Below, in pieces: positions 24,779 through 37,254 of a stretch of 64,000 nt of DNA. A program made the position numbers and the translations under genes. The stretch is from Xanthomonas vesicatoria ATCC 35937 (GTDB lineage Bacteria; Pseudomonadota; Gammaproteobacteria; Xanthomonadales; Xanthomonadaceae). The stretch covers positions 5,022,001 to 5,086,000 of the forward strand of contig NZ_CP018725.1 of the NCBI RefSeq assembly GCF_001908725.1. The letters run 5' to 3'. The notes beneath the pieces are model-generated. The model had not been told where the DNA came from and did no database searches. It saw only the letters and a program-made list of their open reading frames with translations. The stretch's first letter is position 1; the number at the start of each line of letters is the position of its first letter.

Positions 24779-25273
24779 ATGACGTCTCCCACTGATCACG
24801 ACCTTCTGCAGCTCGCCGAATCGCTGAGCGCCCAATTACGCGCCGCGCGCGAGCGGTTGGTGACTGCCGAGAGCTGTACCGGCGGCTGGATCGCCAAGGC
24901 AATGACCGACATCGCCGGCTCCTCGGACTGGTTTGATTGCGGCATGGTGGCTTATAGCTACGAGGCCAAGCAGGCGCTGCTCCGGGTCAGGCCGCAGACG
25001 CTGGAGGTGCACGGCGCGGTCAGCCGGGAAACGGTGATCGAAATGGTGTCCGGTGCCTTGGTGACTTCCGGCGGCAGCATTGCTGTCGCCGTGACCGGCA
25101 TCGCCGGGCCGGGCGGCGGCAGTGAAGACAAACCGGTCGGCACGGTATGGATCGGATGGAAGCGACGCGGCGGCTACGCTACCGCGCAGTTGTTCCAGTT
25201 CGACGGCGACCGCGATGCGGTGCGTCGTCAGACCGTGGTCGCGGCGCTACGCGGTTTGAGCGCGCTGCTGTAA
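24779..25273 (+). CDS. pncC: Nicotinamide-nucleotide amidohydrolase (CinA C-terminal type)
   Basis: The protein has 164 residues and covers only the CinA C-terminal domain. It deamidates nicotinamide mononucleotide to nicotinate mononucleotide in pyridine nucleotide recycling. The motif [21 protein letters not shown] (33-53) holds the catalytic Ser and Thr. [17 protein letters not shown] and [17 protein letters not shown], with the TGIAGPGGG loop, complete the family pattern. It is a stand-alone form without the N-terminal MoCF-like domain. CinA/PncC genes often sit just upstream of recA; here a TonB receptor and a UbiB-type gene lie in between. Confidence 0.92.
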   Translation: MTSPTDHDLLQLAESLSAQLRAARERLVTAESCTGGWIAKAMTDIAGSSDWFDCGMVAYSYEAKQALLRVRPQTLEVHGAVSRETVIEMVSGALVTSGGSIAVAVTGIAGPGGGSEDKPVGTVWIGWKRRGGYATAQLFQFDGDRDAVRRQTVVAALRGLSALL

Positions 25274-25537
25274 CTTCCCGGAGCGGGGGCAGTCGGAACT
25301 TTTACTCCGCTTTCTCGGCCGACATGTGATCGCCACCAAGTCGATTCTCCACGCCGTATGAGCGTTGCCGTGTTCAACGCATGGCTAGCATGCATGTCGA
25401 ACGAGTTGGCATTCGTCATGTGCTCCGTGTATTCCGCTAGTCGCGGGCCGGGTTGCCGCTAAATCGGTAAGGTGAGGTCGTGCGCTAGCTGCGGCATCGG
25501 CTGCAGCACATCGCGGACGCATCTGTCGGGGGACAGC

Positions 25538-28063
25538 ATGAAGATCGAACGACATCGTTACACCTTGCTGGCGTTTGCACTCTTGGCGGCGCTGCCTGCG
25601 CCTTGTCTCTACGCACAAAGCGCAGCGGGCGAGGCACCGACGACACTGTCTGCGCTCAAGGTCACCACGCAAAAACGCGAAGAATCGCTGCAGAACGTGC
25701 CGGTGGTGGTCTCGGTGTTGCCGGAGCAATTGCTGCAGGACAGCGGCGTGCACGACATCAAGGAACTGCAGGTGTTGGTGCCCGGCTTGATTGTCACCAG
25801 CAGTCAAAGCGCCGCGCAGACCACTGCGCGCATTCGCGGTATCGGCACGGTCGGCGATAACGCGGGGCTCGAATCTTCGGTCGGCGTGGTCATCGATGGC
25901 GTGGCGCGTGCACGCAATGGCGTGAGCTTCGCCGACCTTGGTGAGCTGGAACGCATCGAAGTGCTGAAAGGGCCGCAAGGTACCGTCTTCGGGAAGAACA
26001 CCTCGGCTGGCGTCATCAATGTGGTCACGCGCCGGCCGAGCTTTACCCGCAGCGTCGATGCCGAGCTCACCGCCGGCAACTATGGTGCGCTCGGTATCGC
26101 GGGCGCGTTCAACGATGCGCTGGGCGAAACCAGTGCGTTGCGCGTCTACGCGGCCAGGCGCAGTCGCGACGGGTTCGAGCAGGTGGTGACCGGCGCGGGC
26201 CCACGCACCGCCACCGATGATGGCGACCAGAATCTGCGTACCGCACGCGTGCAGCTGTTGTGGGAGCCGAGAGACGATCTTGATATCAACCTGGCGGCCG
26301 ATGCCACCAGCCGCAAGGAAAATTGCTGCGTCACCGTGACCACCGAGCGTGGTCCGACCGCTACGTTGATCGATGCGTTAGCAGCGGGTGGGCAGGGCAC
26401 CAGTCCACGCGCGGAGCCGAGTCGCCGTCGCGCCTACAGCAATCGCAGCACCGCGCAGGACATCCAGGACCGCGGTGTATCGGCGCAGGTCGATTGGGAG
26501 ACGCCCTGGCTAGACCAGGCGGTGCTGACCTCGATCACCGCGCTGCGCGATTGGAAGTCGGTCAATGGCCTGGATTTCGACTATGGCGCGGCCGACATCC
26601 TCTATCGCGAACCGCGCGAGAACGAGATGCTCACCAAGTTCCGCACCTTCAGTCAGGAACTGCGCCTGGCCGGATCCACCGACACTATCGATTGGCTTGT
26701 GGGCGCGTTCTACGCCGATGAAACCCTGCATCGCAACGAATCCTATCGTTTCGGTAGTGCGTACGAACCCTATCTGTCCAGCGTGCTGCTGGCACGGGTC
26801 AATCCGGCGTTGGCTGCGCGTGCCGATGCGAGGCGGTTTCTGGCCGATGCCACCGGTCTGCCCGCGGGCAGCCTGTTCCGCGGGCAGGGGAGCCAGGATC
26901 GTTTTCGGCAGGATGGCACCAGCGCGGCGCTGTTCACCAACAACACCTGGCATGCCACCGATGCGTTGGATGTGGTTGTGGGCCTGCGCTACACCTACGA
27001 GCACAAGGCATTGCGATCGGCGTTCGAAAATCCCGATGGCAGTCCGGCGTGCGCCAGTTATTTCGCACCCGATGGAAGCGTGAGTCCGGCGGCGTTGCGA
27101 CGCATTGGCGCGGCTCTGACCGCACGTGGGGTGCCTGCGGCTGCAGTGCCGGCCATCGCGCCGCAAGTCATCGGCTTCACCTGCCTGCCGTGGGCCAATC
27201 GTGCCCATGCCGGCCGCGTGACCGAACAACGCCTCACCGAGCGCGAGTGGTCCGGGACCGCAAAGCTTGCATATCGCTGGAGCGATGCGCTGATGACCTA
27301 TGCGTCGGCGGCACGCGGCTACAAGGCCGGCGGTTTCAACCTGGATCGCGTGCAATCGTCCGATGGTCTGTCCACTGGCTTGCAAGGCATCTTGCCGGTC
27401 GATGACACCGCATTTCCGGGCGAGTTCGTGGACAGCTACGAGCTCGGCGCCAAGACGACCTGGTTGGGCGGCAACCTGTTGTTGAACGCGACGCTGTTCT
27501 ACCAGAATTTCAGCGATTTCCAACTCAACAACTTCCTCGGCACCAGCTTCGTGGTGCGTGCAATCCCAACCGTGGTCTCGCGCGGTATCGACACTGAACT
27601 GTTGTGGCAAGGCGCCTTGCCCGAACTGATGCTGCAAGGCGGGCTCAGCTATGCGGATACCACCTATGGCGACGATCCGTTGCCGGATGCAGAGTTGGCG
27701 CTGTTGCCTGGTAGCCGCCTGAGCTTTGCGCCGCGCTGGTCGGCGAATCTGTCGGTCACCTACGAACATGCCATCGGCAATCGCCTGACCGGCCGTTTCA
27801 ATGTCGGCGCCAAATACACCTCCGAGTACAACGCCGGCAGTGATTTGGATCCGCAGAAGGCGCAGCCGGGCTATACCCTGCTCAATGCGCGCGTGGGCGT
27901 CGGTGCCGATGACAAACGCTGGTTGCTGGAAGCGTGGGCCGAGAATCTGGGGAACGAAACCTATCGACAGATCGTCATCGATACGCCGCTGCAGGCGGGC
28001 TCCTGGAACGCCTTTCTCGGCGCGCCGCGCACCTATGGAGTGACCTTGCGTCTGCGCTATTGA
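25538..28063 (+). CDS. TonB-dependent outer membrane receptor
   Basis: The protein has 841 residues. The signal peptide ends near residue 25 (APCLYA-Q). A TonB-box-like LSALKVTTQKREE is followed by a plug domain: ESLQNVPVVVSVL, DIKELQVLVPGL, ARIRGIGTVGD and LERIEVLKGPQGTVFGKNTSAGVINVVTRRP. A 22-strand barrel follows, with RGYKAGGFNLD near 590 and a terminal LRLRY whose aromatic end suits BAM insertion. This subclass usually takes up siderophores or other small chelates; the substrate is not readable. Start ATG 25538 has a GGGGGAC site. It is probably monocistronic, between pncC and a UbiB-type gene. Confidence 0.9.
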   Translation: MKIERHRYTLLAFALLAALPAPCLYAQSAAGEAPTTLSALKVTTQKREESLQNVPVVVSVLPEQLLQDSGVHDIKELQVLVPGLIVTSSQSAAQTTARIRGIGTVGDNAGLESSVGVVIDGVARARNGVSFADLGELERIEVLKGPQGTVFGKNTSAGVINVVTRRPSFTRSVDAELTAGNYGALGIAGAFNDALGETSALRVYAARRSRDGFEQVVTGAGPRTATDDGDQNLRTARVQLLWEPRDDLDINLAADATSRKENCCVTVTTERGPTATLIDALAAGGQGTSPRAEPSRRRAYSNRSTAQDIQDRGVSAQVDWETPWLDQAVLTSITALRDWKSVNGLDFDYGAADILYREPRENEMLTKFRTFSQELRLAGSTDTIDWLVGAFYADETLHRNESYRFGSAYEPYLSSVLLARVNPALAARADARRFLADATGLPAGSLFRGQGSQDRFRQDGTSAALFTNNTWHATDALDVVVGLRYTYEHKALRSAFENPDGSPACASYFAPDGSVSPAALRRIGAALTARGVPAAAVPAIAPQVIGFTCLPWANRAHAGRVTEQRLTEREWSGTAKLAYRWSDALMTYASAARGYKAGGFNLDRVQSSDGLSTGLQGILPVDDTAFPGEFVDSYELGAKTTWLGGNLLLNATLFYQNFSDFQLNNFLGTSFVVRAIPTVVSRGIDTELLWQGALPELMLQGGLSYADTTYGDDPLPDAELALLPGSRLSFAPRWSANLSVTYEHAIGNRLTGRFNVGAKYTSEYNAGSDLDPQKAQPGYTLLNARVGVGADDKRWLLEAWAENLGNETYRQIVIDTPLQAGSWNAFLGAPRTYGVTLRLRY

Positions 28064-28497
28064 AGCCGCTGCGCCGCACTGCGCGCTGCACCGTCGAAGC
28101 GGCAGAATGTGCGCGCAGCATAATCCACGCTAAGCCAGCAGCGGACAGAAGCGCGACAGCGGCAGGCAGATCGGCTACAAACGAGAGTCTCTTTGCCAAC
28201 CTGTGTGCCGATGTTCGCGTCCCCCGCTGCCGTGTTCGATACGTTGCTATCCATCTTCGTCCGGCGCAGTTCGCCTGGTGCGTCGCGCGTTGTTGCTGCG
28301 CAGGTGCGCCGGCTTGCGTGGCGTAAGGCGGGGAGTCACGCAGTTGTCTTGCGAGCGCGTGATCCTGATGTTCTTGGCGCAGAGCGGATGTTTCGCGAGG
28401 CAGTGCGATCGCGCCGAGAGGCTCCTCACGTCGGGGCTTCCGCGCAGGCGTGTGGCGAGCCGGCCATCCGTTCCGGCGCTACGCAGGCGGTGCACTG
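28064..28497. other. 434-bp gap between TonB receptor and UbiB-type gene
   Basis: I find no supported gene, terminator with T-run or repeat. Several overlapping short frames exist on both strands, without signal peptide, ribosome site or family match. Confidence 0.5.
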
Positions 28498-30174
28498 ATG
28501 TGGGAAGCGCTTGGCACTGTGCGTGACCTCGGGCGGCTGCAGGAAATCGCCGCGGTCCTGATTCGATACGGCTTTGGCGATGTGGTGCGCCGTATCGGTT
28601 TGGCCGACGTGCTTGAGCGAGCCGGCAGGTTGCTGCATTGGGGCAATGCCGAGGGACGCTTGCGGATGTCTGCCGCCATGCGTGTGCGTCGTGCGCTGGA
28701 GGAACTTGGGCCAACCTTCGTCAAGCTGGGACAGGTGCTGGCGACGCGTGTCGATTTGCTGTCGTCGGAATGGATCGAAGAACTCAGCGAACTGCAAAAC
28801 GCGGTCCCTGCATTGCCCTTCGAACAGATTCGGCCGCAATTGGTCGCCGCATTGGGGGCTGAACCCGAAAGCATATTCGCGCGATTGGACGAACAGCCGC
28901 TGGCTGCTGCGTCGCTGGCGCAAACGCATCGGGCCTGGCTGGCCGACGGTACGCCGGTGGTCTTGAAGATCCGTCGGCCCGGCATCGGCGACACCATCGA
29001 TGCAGATCTGCGCCTGCTCGCGCGGTTGGCCGACATCGTCGAAACGCGCGCACCCGATCTCAAGCGCTATCGCCCAGCCGAGGTGGTGCAACAATTCACC
29101 GTTTCGCTGCGGCGCGAGCTCGACTTCGCTGCCGAATGCCGCAATGCCGAGCGCATTGCCGCCAACTTCGCGCACGACCCGCAGGTGGTGGTGCCGGCGG
29201 TGTATTGGCAGTGGACGTGCGAGTCGCTCAATGTGCAGGAGTTCATCGACGGCATCCCGGGGCGTGATCTGGCATCGGTCGATGCGGCGGGGCTGGACCG
29301 CAAGGCGCTTGCGCGCACGGGTGCGGGAATCGTGCTCAAGATGGTGCTGCAGGACGGCTGCTTCCACGCCGACCCGCATCCGGGAAATATTTTTTATCTG
29401 CGCGACGGGCGTATCGCCGTGATCGATTTCGGCATGGTCGGCCGCGTGTCCGAACAGCGCCGTTTCCAGGTCGCGCAGCTGCTGCACGGCATGGTGAGCT
29501 ACGACGCCGACGCCGTCATCGATGTGCTGCTGGAGTGGGCCGGCACGCGCCTGGATATCGACGAAGCGCGGCTGCAGCAGGACATCGGTGCATTCGTCGA
29601 CGAATACCGCGGCGTGCCGCTGAAAGAGTTGCGCATCGGTGCAATGCTCGGCGACGTCACCGCCATCCTGCGCGACCACGGGCTGGCCCTGCCGTCGGAT
29701 CTGGCGTTGATGATCAAGGCCTTTCTCACCCTTGAAGGAATGGGGCGGCAGCTCGATCCGGATTTCGACATGGCCACCGAAGCGCGGCCCTACCTGGAAC
29801 GGGTGGTATTGCAGCGCTATGCGCCCAGCGCCATGTTGCGTCGCAGCCGGCGCACGGTGACTGGCGCGATCGACCTGATCGGCGATCTGCCACGCGATCT
29901 CAAGCGGCTGATCCAGGCCGCACGGCGCGGCAAGTTGCAACTGCACGTGGAAACGCGTGCCTTGCGCGAGTTTGGCGAGCAGGTCGACCGCGCCGCCAAC
30001 CGGCTCACCATGGGCATCGTGACCGCGGCCTTGGTGATCGGGTCGTCAATCGTGATGAACAGCGTCGGCGGAAGCGCCAGCCGCTGGCTGCTGGCGCTGG
30101 GCGTGGGTGGATTCATCGGCGCCGGGTTATGCGGCATCTGGATCCTGTTCTCGATCTGGCGCAGCCGCCGCTAG
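28498..30174 (+). CDS. ABC1/AarF/UbiB family atypical kinase
   Basis: The protein has 558 residues. It has the UbiB-family marks: LGPTFVKLGQVLATR with the KxGQ motif (near 77-91), the Ala-rich loop AAASLAQTHRAWL that replaces a P-loop, VVLKIRRPGI (catalytic Lys), FHADPHPGNIFY (catalytic loop) and IAVIDFGMVGRV (DFG). Two C-terminal hydrophobic segments are at about 500-520 and 528-550. Members support ubiquinone synthesis or lipid transport by ATPase activity. The main ubiB normally lies by ubiE, so this may be a paralogue; hence no symbol. Start ATG 28498 is used; a frame to 28450 has GTG/ATG options. lexA follows 65 bp later. Confidence 0.88.
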   Translation: MWEALGTVRDLGRLQEIAAVLIRYGFGDVVRRIGLADVLERAGRLLHWGNAEGRLRMSAAMRVRRALEELGPTFVKLGQVLATRVDLLSSEWIEELSELQNAVPALPFEQIRPQLVAALGAEPESIFARLDEQPLAAASLAQTHRAWLADGTPVVLKIRRPGIGDTIDADLRLLARLADIVETRAPDLKRYRPAEVVQQFTVSLRRELDFAAECRNAERIAANFAHDPQVVVPAVYWQWTCESLNVQEFIDGIPGRDLASVDAAGLDRKALARTGAGIVLKMVLQDGCFHADPHPGNIFYLRDGRIAVIDFGMVGRVSEQRRFQVAQLLHGMVSYDADAVIDVLLEWAGTRLDIDEARLQQDIGAFVDEYRGVPLKELRIGAMLGDVTAILRDHGLALPSDLALMIKAFLTLEGMGRQLDPDFDMATEARPYLERVVLQRYAPSAMLRRSRRTVTGAIDLIGDLPRDLKRLIQAARRGKLQLHVETRALREFGEQVDRAANRLTMGIVTAALVIGSSIVMNSVGGSASRWLLALGVGGFIGAGLCGIWILFSIWRSRR

Positions 30175-30203
30175 CGATCGACACGGCGCCGGCTGCGCCG
30201 CTA

Positions 30204-30237
30204 TTGCGCGTGGCGCCGTTAGTAGTAATACTACTAA
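30204..30237 (+). promoter_or_regulatory. LexA operator overlapping the lexA promoter
   Basis: The perfect 19-bp palindrome ttagtagtaatactactaa (30219-30237) is the known Xanthomonas LexA box. A TTGCGC (30204-30209) and TAATAC (30226-30231, inside the operator) with 16-bp spacing form a plausible promoter. The operator ends two bases before the lexA ATG, so LexA binding would block the -10 and autoregulate the gene. Confidence 0.88.
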
Positions 30238-30239
30238 CC

Positions 30240-30881
30240 ATGGACCTGACCGATACCCAGCACGCAATCCTGACCTTGATCGCCGACCGCATCGACGCCG
30301 ACGGCGTCCCGCCTTCGCAGACCGAGATCGCCCGCGCCTTCGGCTTCAAGGGCGTGCGCGCCGCGCAGTATCACCTGGAGGCGCTGGAGCAGGCGGGCGC
30401 GATTCGCCGCGTCCCAGGTCAGGCGCGCGGCATTCGGCTGGCGGGGCAGGGCGCGCAGTCGCGGACGCCGCCGGTCGCCGAGCCATTGCGCGACGACGTG
30501 CTGCGCCTGCCGGTGCTGGGCCGCGTTGCAGCGGGCCTGCCGATCGGCGCCGATATCGGCTCGGACGACTTCGTGGTGCTCGACCGGGTGTTTTTCTCGC
30601 CGTCCCCGGACTATCTACTCAAGGTGCAGGGCGACTCGATGCGCGACGAAGGCATCTTCAACGGCGACCTGATCGGCGTGCACCGCACCCGCGACGCGCG
30701 CTCGGGGCAGATCGTGGTGGCGCGGATCGATGAAGAAATCACCGTCAAGTTGCTCAAGATCGGCAAGGACCGTATCCGGCTGCTGCCGCGCAACCCCGAT
30801 TACGCCCCGATCGAAGTCTTGCCGGATCAGGATTTTGCCATCGAAGGCCTGTATTGCGGGCTGCTGAGGCCAAACCGCTGA
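30240..30881 (+). CDS. lexA: SOS response repressor LexA
   Basis: The protein has 213 residues. The N-terminal winged helix (1-65) has [27 protein letters not shown] as recognition region. The C-terminal S24 domain has the self-cleavage bond Ala98-Gly99 (GRVAAGLP), catalytic Ser133 in QGDSMRDEG and Lys170 in ITVKLLK. RecA filaments trigger the cleavage and open the SOS regulon. There is no room for a Shine-Dalgarno between the operator and ATG 30240. The frame is open to 30129, but the upstream codons cover the operator and the UbiB gene end. recA follows 172 bp later. Xanthomonas genomes often carry a second lexA elsewhere. Confidence 0.96.
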   Translation: MDLTDTQHAILTLIADRIDADGVPPSQTEIARAFGFKGVRAAQYHLEALEQAGAIRRVPGQARGIRLAGQGAQSRTPPVAEPLRDDVLRLPVLGRVAAGLPIGADIGSDDFVVLDRVFFSPSPDYLLKVQGDSMRDEGIFNGDLIGVHRTRDARSGQIVVARIDEEITVKLLKIGKDRIRLLPRNPDYAPIEVLPDQDFAIEGLYCGLLRPNR

Positions 30882-31053
30882 GGGCTGCACCGATGCGTGC
30901 ACTGGCGTTTTCCCCAGCCGGCATTGCAGGATTCGCCGCTGCCAGCGCAACGTTCGCAATCTTAATCTGAGTGTGTCGCAGCCAGTCTCAGCCTGTGCGA
31001 TACACCGCCGCTACATTTGCACCACACCGAAATCACTGACAAGGATCACCCAG

Positions 31054-32088
<1,035 letters not shown>

Positions 32089-32140
32089 GCGCTGCCGGCG
32101 ACAAGCGATTGCGGTTGAGTGTGTCGACGTTGCCCAGCAT

Positions 32141-32167
32141 CCGTCATGCACGCGCAGTGCATGACGG
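32141..32167 (+). terminator. Hairpin between recA and recX
   Basis: A perfect 11-bp stem CCGTCATGCAC / GTGCATGACGG has a GCGCA loop and no T-run. It could act as an attenuator that lowers recX relative to recA, as the recA-recX hairpin does in E. coli. Confidence 0.5.
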
Positions 32168-32336
32168 GCTCAAGCGCCTAGCGACAACTCGCTGCAAGGC
32201 GGACGGGAACGCAGTAAGTTTTCTATCGCGGGGACGACGGAGTCAGTGCCGTTGCTTCTCGCGGTAGATCTATCGAAGGCCAGGAGGGCGGGCGCCATGG
32301 AGGGCGCATTGATTGAGCGATCGGGGACACGTCACG

Positions 32337-32825
32337 ATGGACGAGCAAGAGCCCGCACCAAAGCGGGGGCGCCGGTTCAAGGAGCAGACGCCGGTCCAGC
32401 GCGCACTTGGTCTGCTGGTGCGACGCGAGCATTCGCGTAAGGAATTGAACCGTAAGCTGCTGGCGCGCGGTATCGAGCCAGATGCCGCACAGGCGGCGGT
32501 GGAGCGGCTGGCGGACGAGGGCTGGCAGGACGACACCCGGTTCGCTGCTGCGGTGGTGCGCAATCGTGCCGGCTCGGGCTATGGCCCCCTGCATATTCGT
32601 GCCGAACTTGGCACCCATGGCCTGGATAGCGAGGCCATCAGTGCCGCCATGGCGACATTTGACGGCGATTGGACCGAGAACGCGCGCGATCTGATCCAAC
32701 GCCGGTTCGGCGAGCAAGGCCCGGTAGATCTGCCGCAGCGACGCAAGGCTGCCGATCTGCTGGCCCGGCGCGGTTTCGACGGCAACAGTATTCGTAGCGC
32801 CACGCGCTTCGACCTTGAGGACTGA
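32337..32825 (+). CDS. recX: RecA regulator RecX
   Basis: The protein has 162 residues. It caps or modulates RecA filaments. It has the all-helical RecX repeats: [52 protein letters not shown], and a third block ending [28 protein letters not shown] 32337 ([13 protein letters not shown]) equals the known Xanthomonas RecX length; an in-frame start at 32313 would add 8 residues. It lies in the lexA-recA-recX-alaS-csrA string, 102 bp before alaS. Confidence 0.94.
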   Translation: MDEQEPAPKRGRRFKEQTPVQRALGLLVRREHSRKELNRKLLARGIEPDAAQAAVERLADEGWQDDTRFAAAVVRNRAGSGYGPLHIRAELGTHGLDSEAISAAMATFDGDWTENARDLIQRRFGEQGPVDLPQRRKAADLLARRGFDGNSIRSATRFDLED

Positions 32826-32926
32826 GGGCGTCAGGCCTGCTACCCTTCGTGGTTTCAGGTTGTTCCGCTCATCTGCGCCCACATGTCATTGGGTGACCGG
32901 GACTGCCGCCCGCCCAATGCCAGCCC

Positions 32927-35575
<2,649 letters not shown>

Positions 35576-35679
35576 ACACTTGTCCTGCTATGCCTTGCTG
35601 GCTGGCAGGATGTCCCGCTACCATTTCTGGTCTATTCCCTTTACCTAGGGCGTGTCTCACTCAGGAGGCCGTCGATGCT

Positions 35680-35706
35680 GGTGGGAAACCCACCGGTTCC
35701 AGGAGA
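35680..35706 (+). promoter_or_regulatory. csrA leader hairpin and GGA motifs
   Basis: GGTGGG-AAA-CCCACC forms a small hairpin (35680-35694), followed by CAGGAGA at the ribosome site of csrA. GGA triplets also occur at 35664 (TCAGGAGG). GGA in hairpin loops and at the Shine-Dalgarno is how CsrA/RsmA binds its own mRNA in E. coli. Autoregulation here is inference. Confidence 0.4.
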
Positions 35707-35714
35707 TTTGCAAA

Positions 35715-35927
35715 ATGTTGATCCTCACTCGCCGGGTAGGCGAAACCTTGATGATCGGCGACTCGGTCACTGTCACCGTGCTCGGCGTCAAGGGTAATCA
35801 GGTGCGTATTGGCATTACCGCACCGAAAGATGTGGCTGTGCATCGCGAAGAGATTTACCAGCGCATCCAACGTGGGGACGAGCCGGTCGCCTCTGGCGCG
35901 CATCACGGCGACGATTCTTCGAATTGA
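35715..35927 (+). CDS. csrA: Carbon storage regulator CsrA/RsmA
   Basis: The protein has 70 residues. It is an RNA-binding post-transcriptional regulator; in Xanthomonas it controls virulence factors, biofilm and motility. The whole core is present: [24 protein letters not shown] with Leu4/Arg6, [26 protein letters not shown] with Arg44 at the RNA surface. A Ser/His/Asp tail ([12 protein letters not shown]) follows. The start at 35715 follows an AGGAGAT site. The gene lies after alaS and immediately before tRNA-Ser(GCU), as in E. coli (alaS-csrA-serV). Confidence 0.98.
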
Positions 35928-35940
35928 TCGTCATAAAGGG

Positions 35941-35970
35941 TTTACGTTAGCCCCTGTTACCCGGTATTCT
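35941..35970 (+). promoter_or_regulatory. Candidate promoter of tRNA-Ser
   Basis: TTTACG (35941-35946) and TATTCT (35965-35970) are 18 bp apart, followed by a G+C-rich TCGCGGCC discriminator typical of stringently controlled stable RNA promoters. The tRNA begins 41 bp later. Confidence 0.4.
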
Positions 35971-36011
35971 TCGCGGCCTGCCACGGACATCGCGGCAGGA
36001 CGCAAAAAACT

Positions 36012-36104
36012 GGAGCGATGCCCGAGCGGCTGAAGGGGCTCCCCTGCTAAGGGAGTATAGGGTCAAAAGCTCTATCGAGGGTTCGAATCCCTCTCGCTCC
36101 GCCA
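36012..36104 (+). tRNA. serV: tRNA-Ser (anticodon GCU)
   Basis: This is a 93-nt class II tRNA with encoded CCA. The acceptor stem GGAGCGA pairs with TCGCTCC. The anticodon loop is CTGCTAA within a CTCCC/GGGAG stem. A long variable arm (TATAGGGTCAAAAGCTCTA) and the T arm GAGGG-TTCGAAT-CCCTC are intact. It reads AGC/AGU codons. It sits 84 bp after csrA, like serV of E. coli. Confidence 0.97.
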
Positions 36105-36111
36105 GTGTTCT

Positions 36112-36150
36112 AAACGCCCGCAAATCATTGATTTGCGGGCGTTTTATTTT
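36112..36150 (+). terminator. Intrinsic terminator of tRNA-Ser
   Basis: The stem AAACGCCCGCAAAT with its complement ATTTGCGGGCGTTT is followed by TTATTTT, 7 bp after the tRNA 3' end. It is a textbook rho-independent terminator. Confidence 0.88.
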
Positions 36151-36886
36151 GGTCTAGCGACGCGATCAGGACCAGCCGAGAGTGCTGGGCGAGAATCGAT
36201 AGCCGGCAATCAAACCACCGCCACCGCCTCGTTGCCGACGGCCAGCGAATGTCACACCTCACTCGTGCCTTGGGACTGCTCAGCACTTCTGCTTTTCTGT
36301 GCCGCCGTGTCTTGACTGCTTGTCAGTCGCGACCCCAGCCATCGAAGCACTTGGAGCTCGTGTGGCCGGCGCCGTGCGGCGCGGACATGTTGCATCGTGA
36401 TGGGGGCTTGCGGTGCTCGGGACTCGAACCTGTCGGTTGAAAATGCGCAGTGAGCTGTGCGTTGAAGTGCGCGAAGTCACGATCAACAGTTCGGTCGCGA
36501 AAGCTCCGGCACCGTGCGACCTGCGCGCACTGCCCTGCAACTATGCACGGCCGCGTTCGCTTCTGGTCGGTTGTATCACTCGGGATAACAGATAGCTGCC
36601 GTAAGGCATCGCGCATGTCCGTTCCTGATTGATGATTCGAGCGACGGCACGACTTGTCGCAGGATGATGGTCGTTGTGCTGGCACTGCCGTCTGGTATTG
36701 CGACGTAATCGATAGATCGTGACCGAGATGCGATTGCTGGGCCTGACCGTTCCCTTCTGTCATCGATGCCCGAACCGAATGTTGCTGTTGCACCACTTGT
36801 GGTGGCTTCGGCTATCTCTCGGCCTGCTCGGCATGCCGTCCTTTGCTTTTCGCTGTGCTATGCGGCTCCATTTCCTCTGGTACTCG

Positions 36887-36916
36887 AAAAAACAGGCACT
36901 TCGAGAAGAGTGCCTG
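36887..36916 (-). terminator. Orphan minus-strand intrinsic terminator
   Basis: Read on the minus strand, CAGGCACT-(8 nt)-AGTGCCTG is followed directly by TTTTTT. No protein gene lies upstream of it on that strand up to the chemoreceptor gene, which is on the other strand. It may end a small RNA transcribed from within 36,917-37,200. Confidence 0.55.
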
Positions 36917-37232
36917 GCGCGCTGCAGGCTATGGTCGCCTGCCGCTTTTTGCCATCGCTGCTTGCAGGGAACAAGCAAGCAGCAAGCCGCAGGTGCTAGG
37001 CGCCCTCCTTGAGCCACGCAGTGCACTTGCTGCAAACCAAGACCTAAGATCCCAGGCCTGAAGCCTCGCATGTGGGCGTTGGCCTCCTAGGGTCTGTGCG
37101 TGCCTTGTTGCTCGCGCGTGCTGTTGGGCGTCTCCAGCTTCTGCAAGCTGCTGGTTCTTTCATCAACGCGGCACTGGTTGGCGCATGCATTCCAGTACGT
37201 ATGCATCGCTGATGCATGGCGACGTTGTGGAC

Positions 37233-37254
37233 GGGGGGGGGGGGGGGGGGGGGG
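37233..37254. repeat. Homopolymer of 22 G
   Basis: There are twenty-two consecutive G, then CGGTCAACC. The tract lies in the gene-poor region, about 475 bp before the chemoreceptor start. Runs of this length are unstable in replication and hard to sequence, so the exact count is uncertain. Confidence 0.9.

Noticed and set aside
28426..29946. A 506-codon antisense frame over the UbiB-type gene
   Set aside because: The plus-strand frame contains all kinase motifs. The antisense product has no recognisable feature.
35576..35714. A second small gene between alaS and csrA (longer csrA frame from 35652)
   Set aside because: CsrA has an invariant MLILTRR start, and the ribosome site fits 35715. 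The upstream codons are leader.
36012..36104. tRNA-Ser as an attachment site of an integrated island
   Set aside because: I found no integrase gene and no direct repeat of the tRNA 3' end within 36,150-43,400 by eye. The idea is kept only as an insertion hypothesis.
36323..36796. A 157-codon minus-strand frame in the gene-poor region
   Set aside because: It has no ribosome site, domain or hydrophobic pattern, and its composition is unlike genuine genes here.
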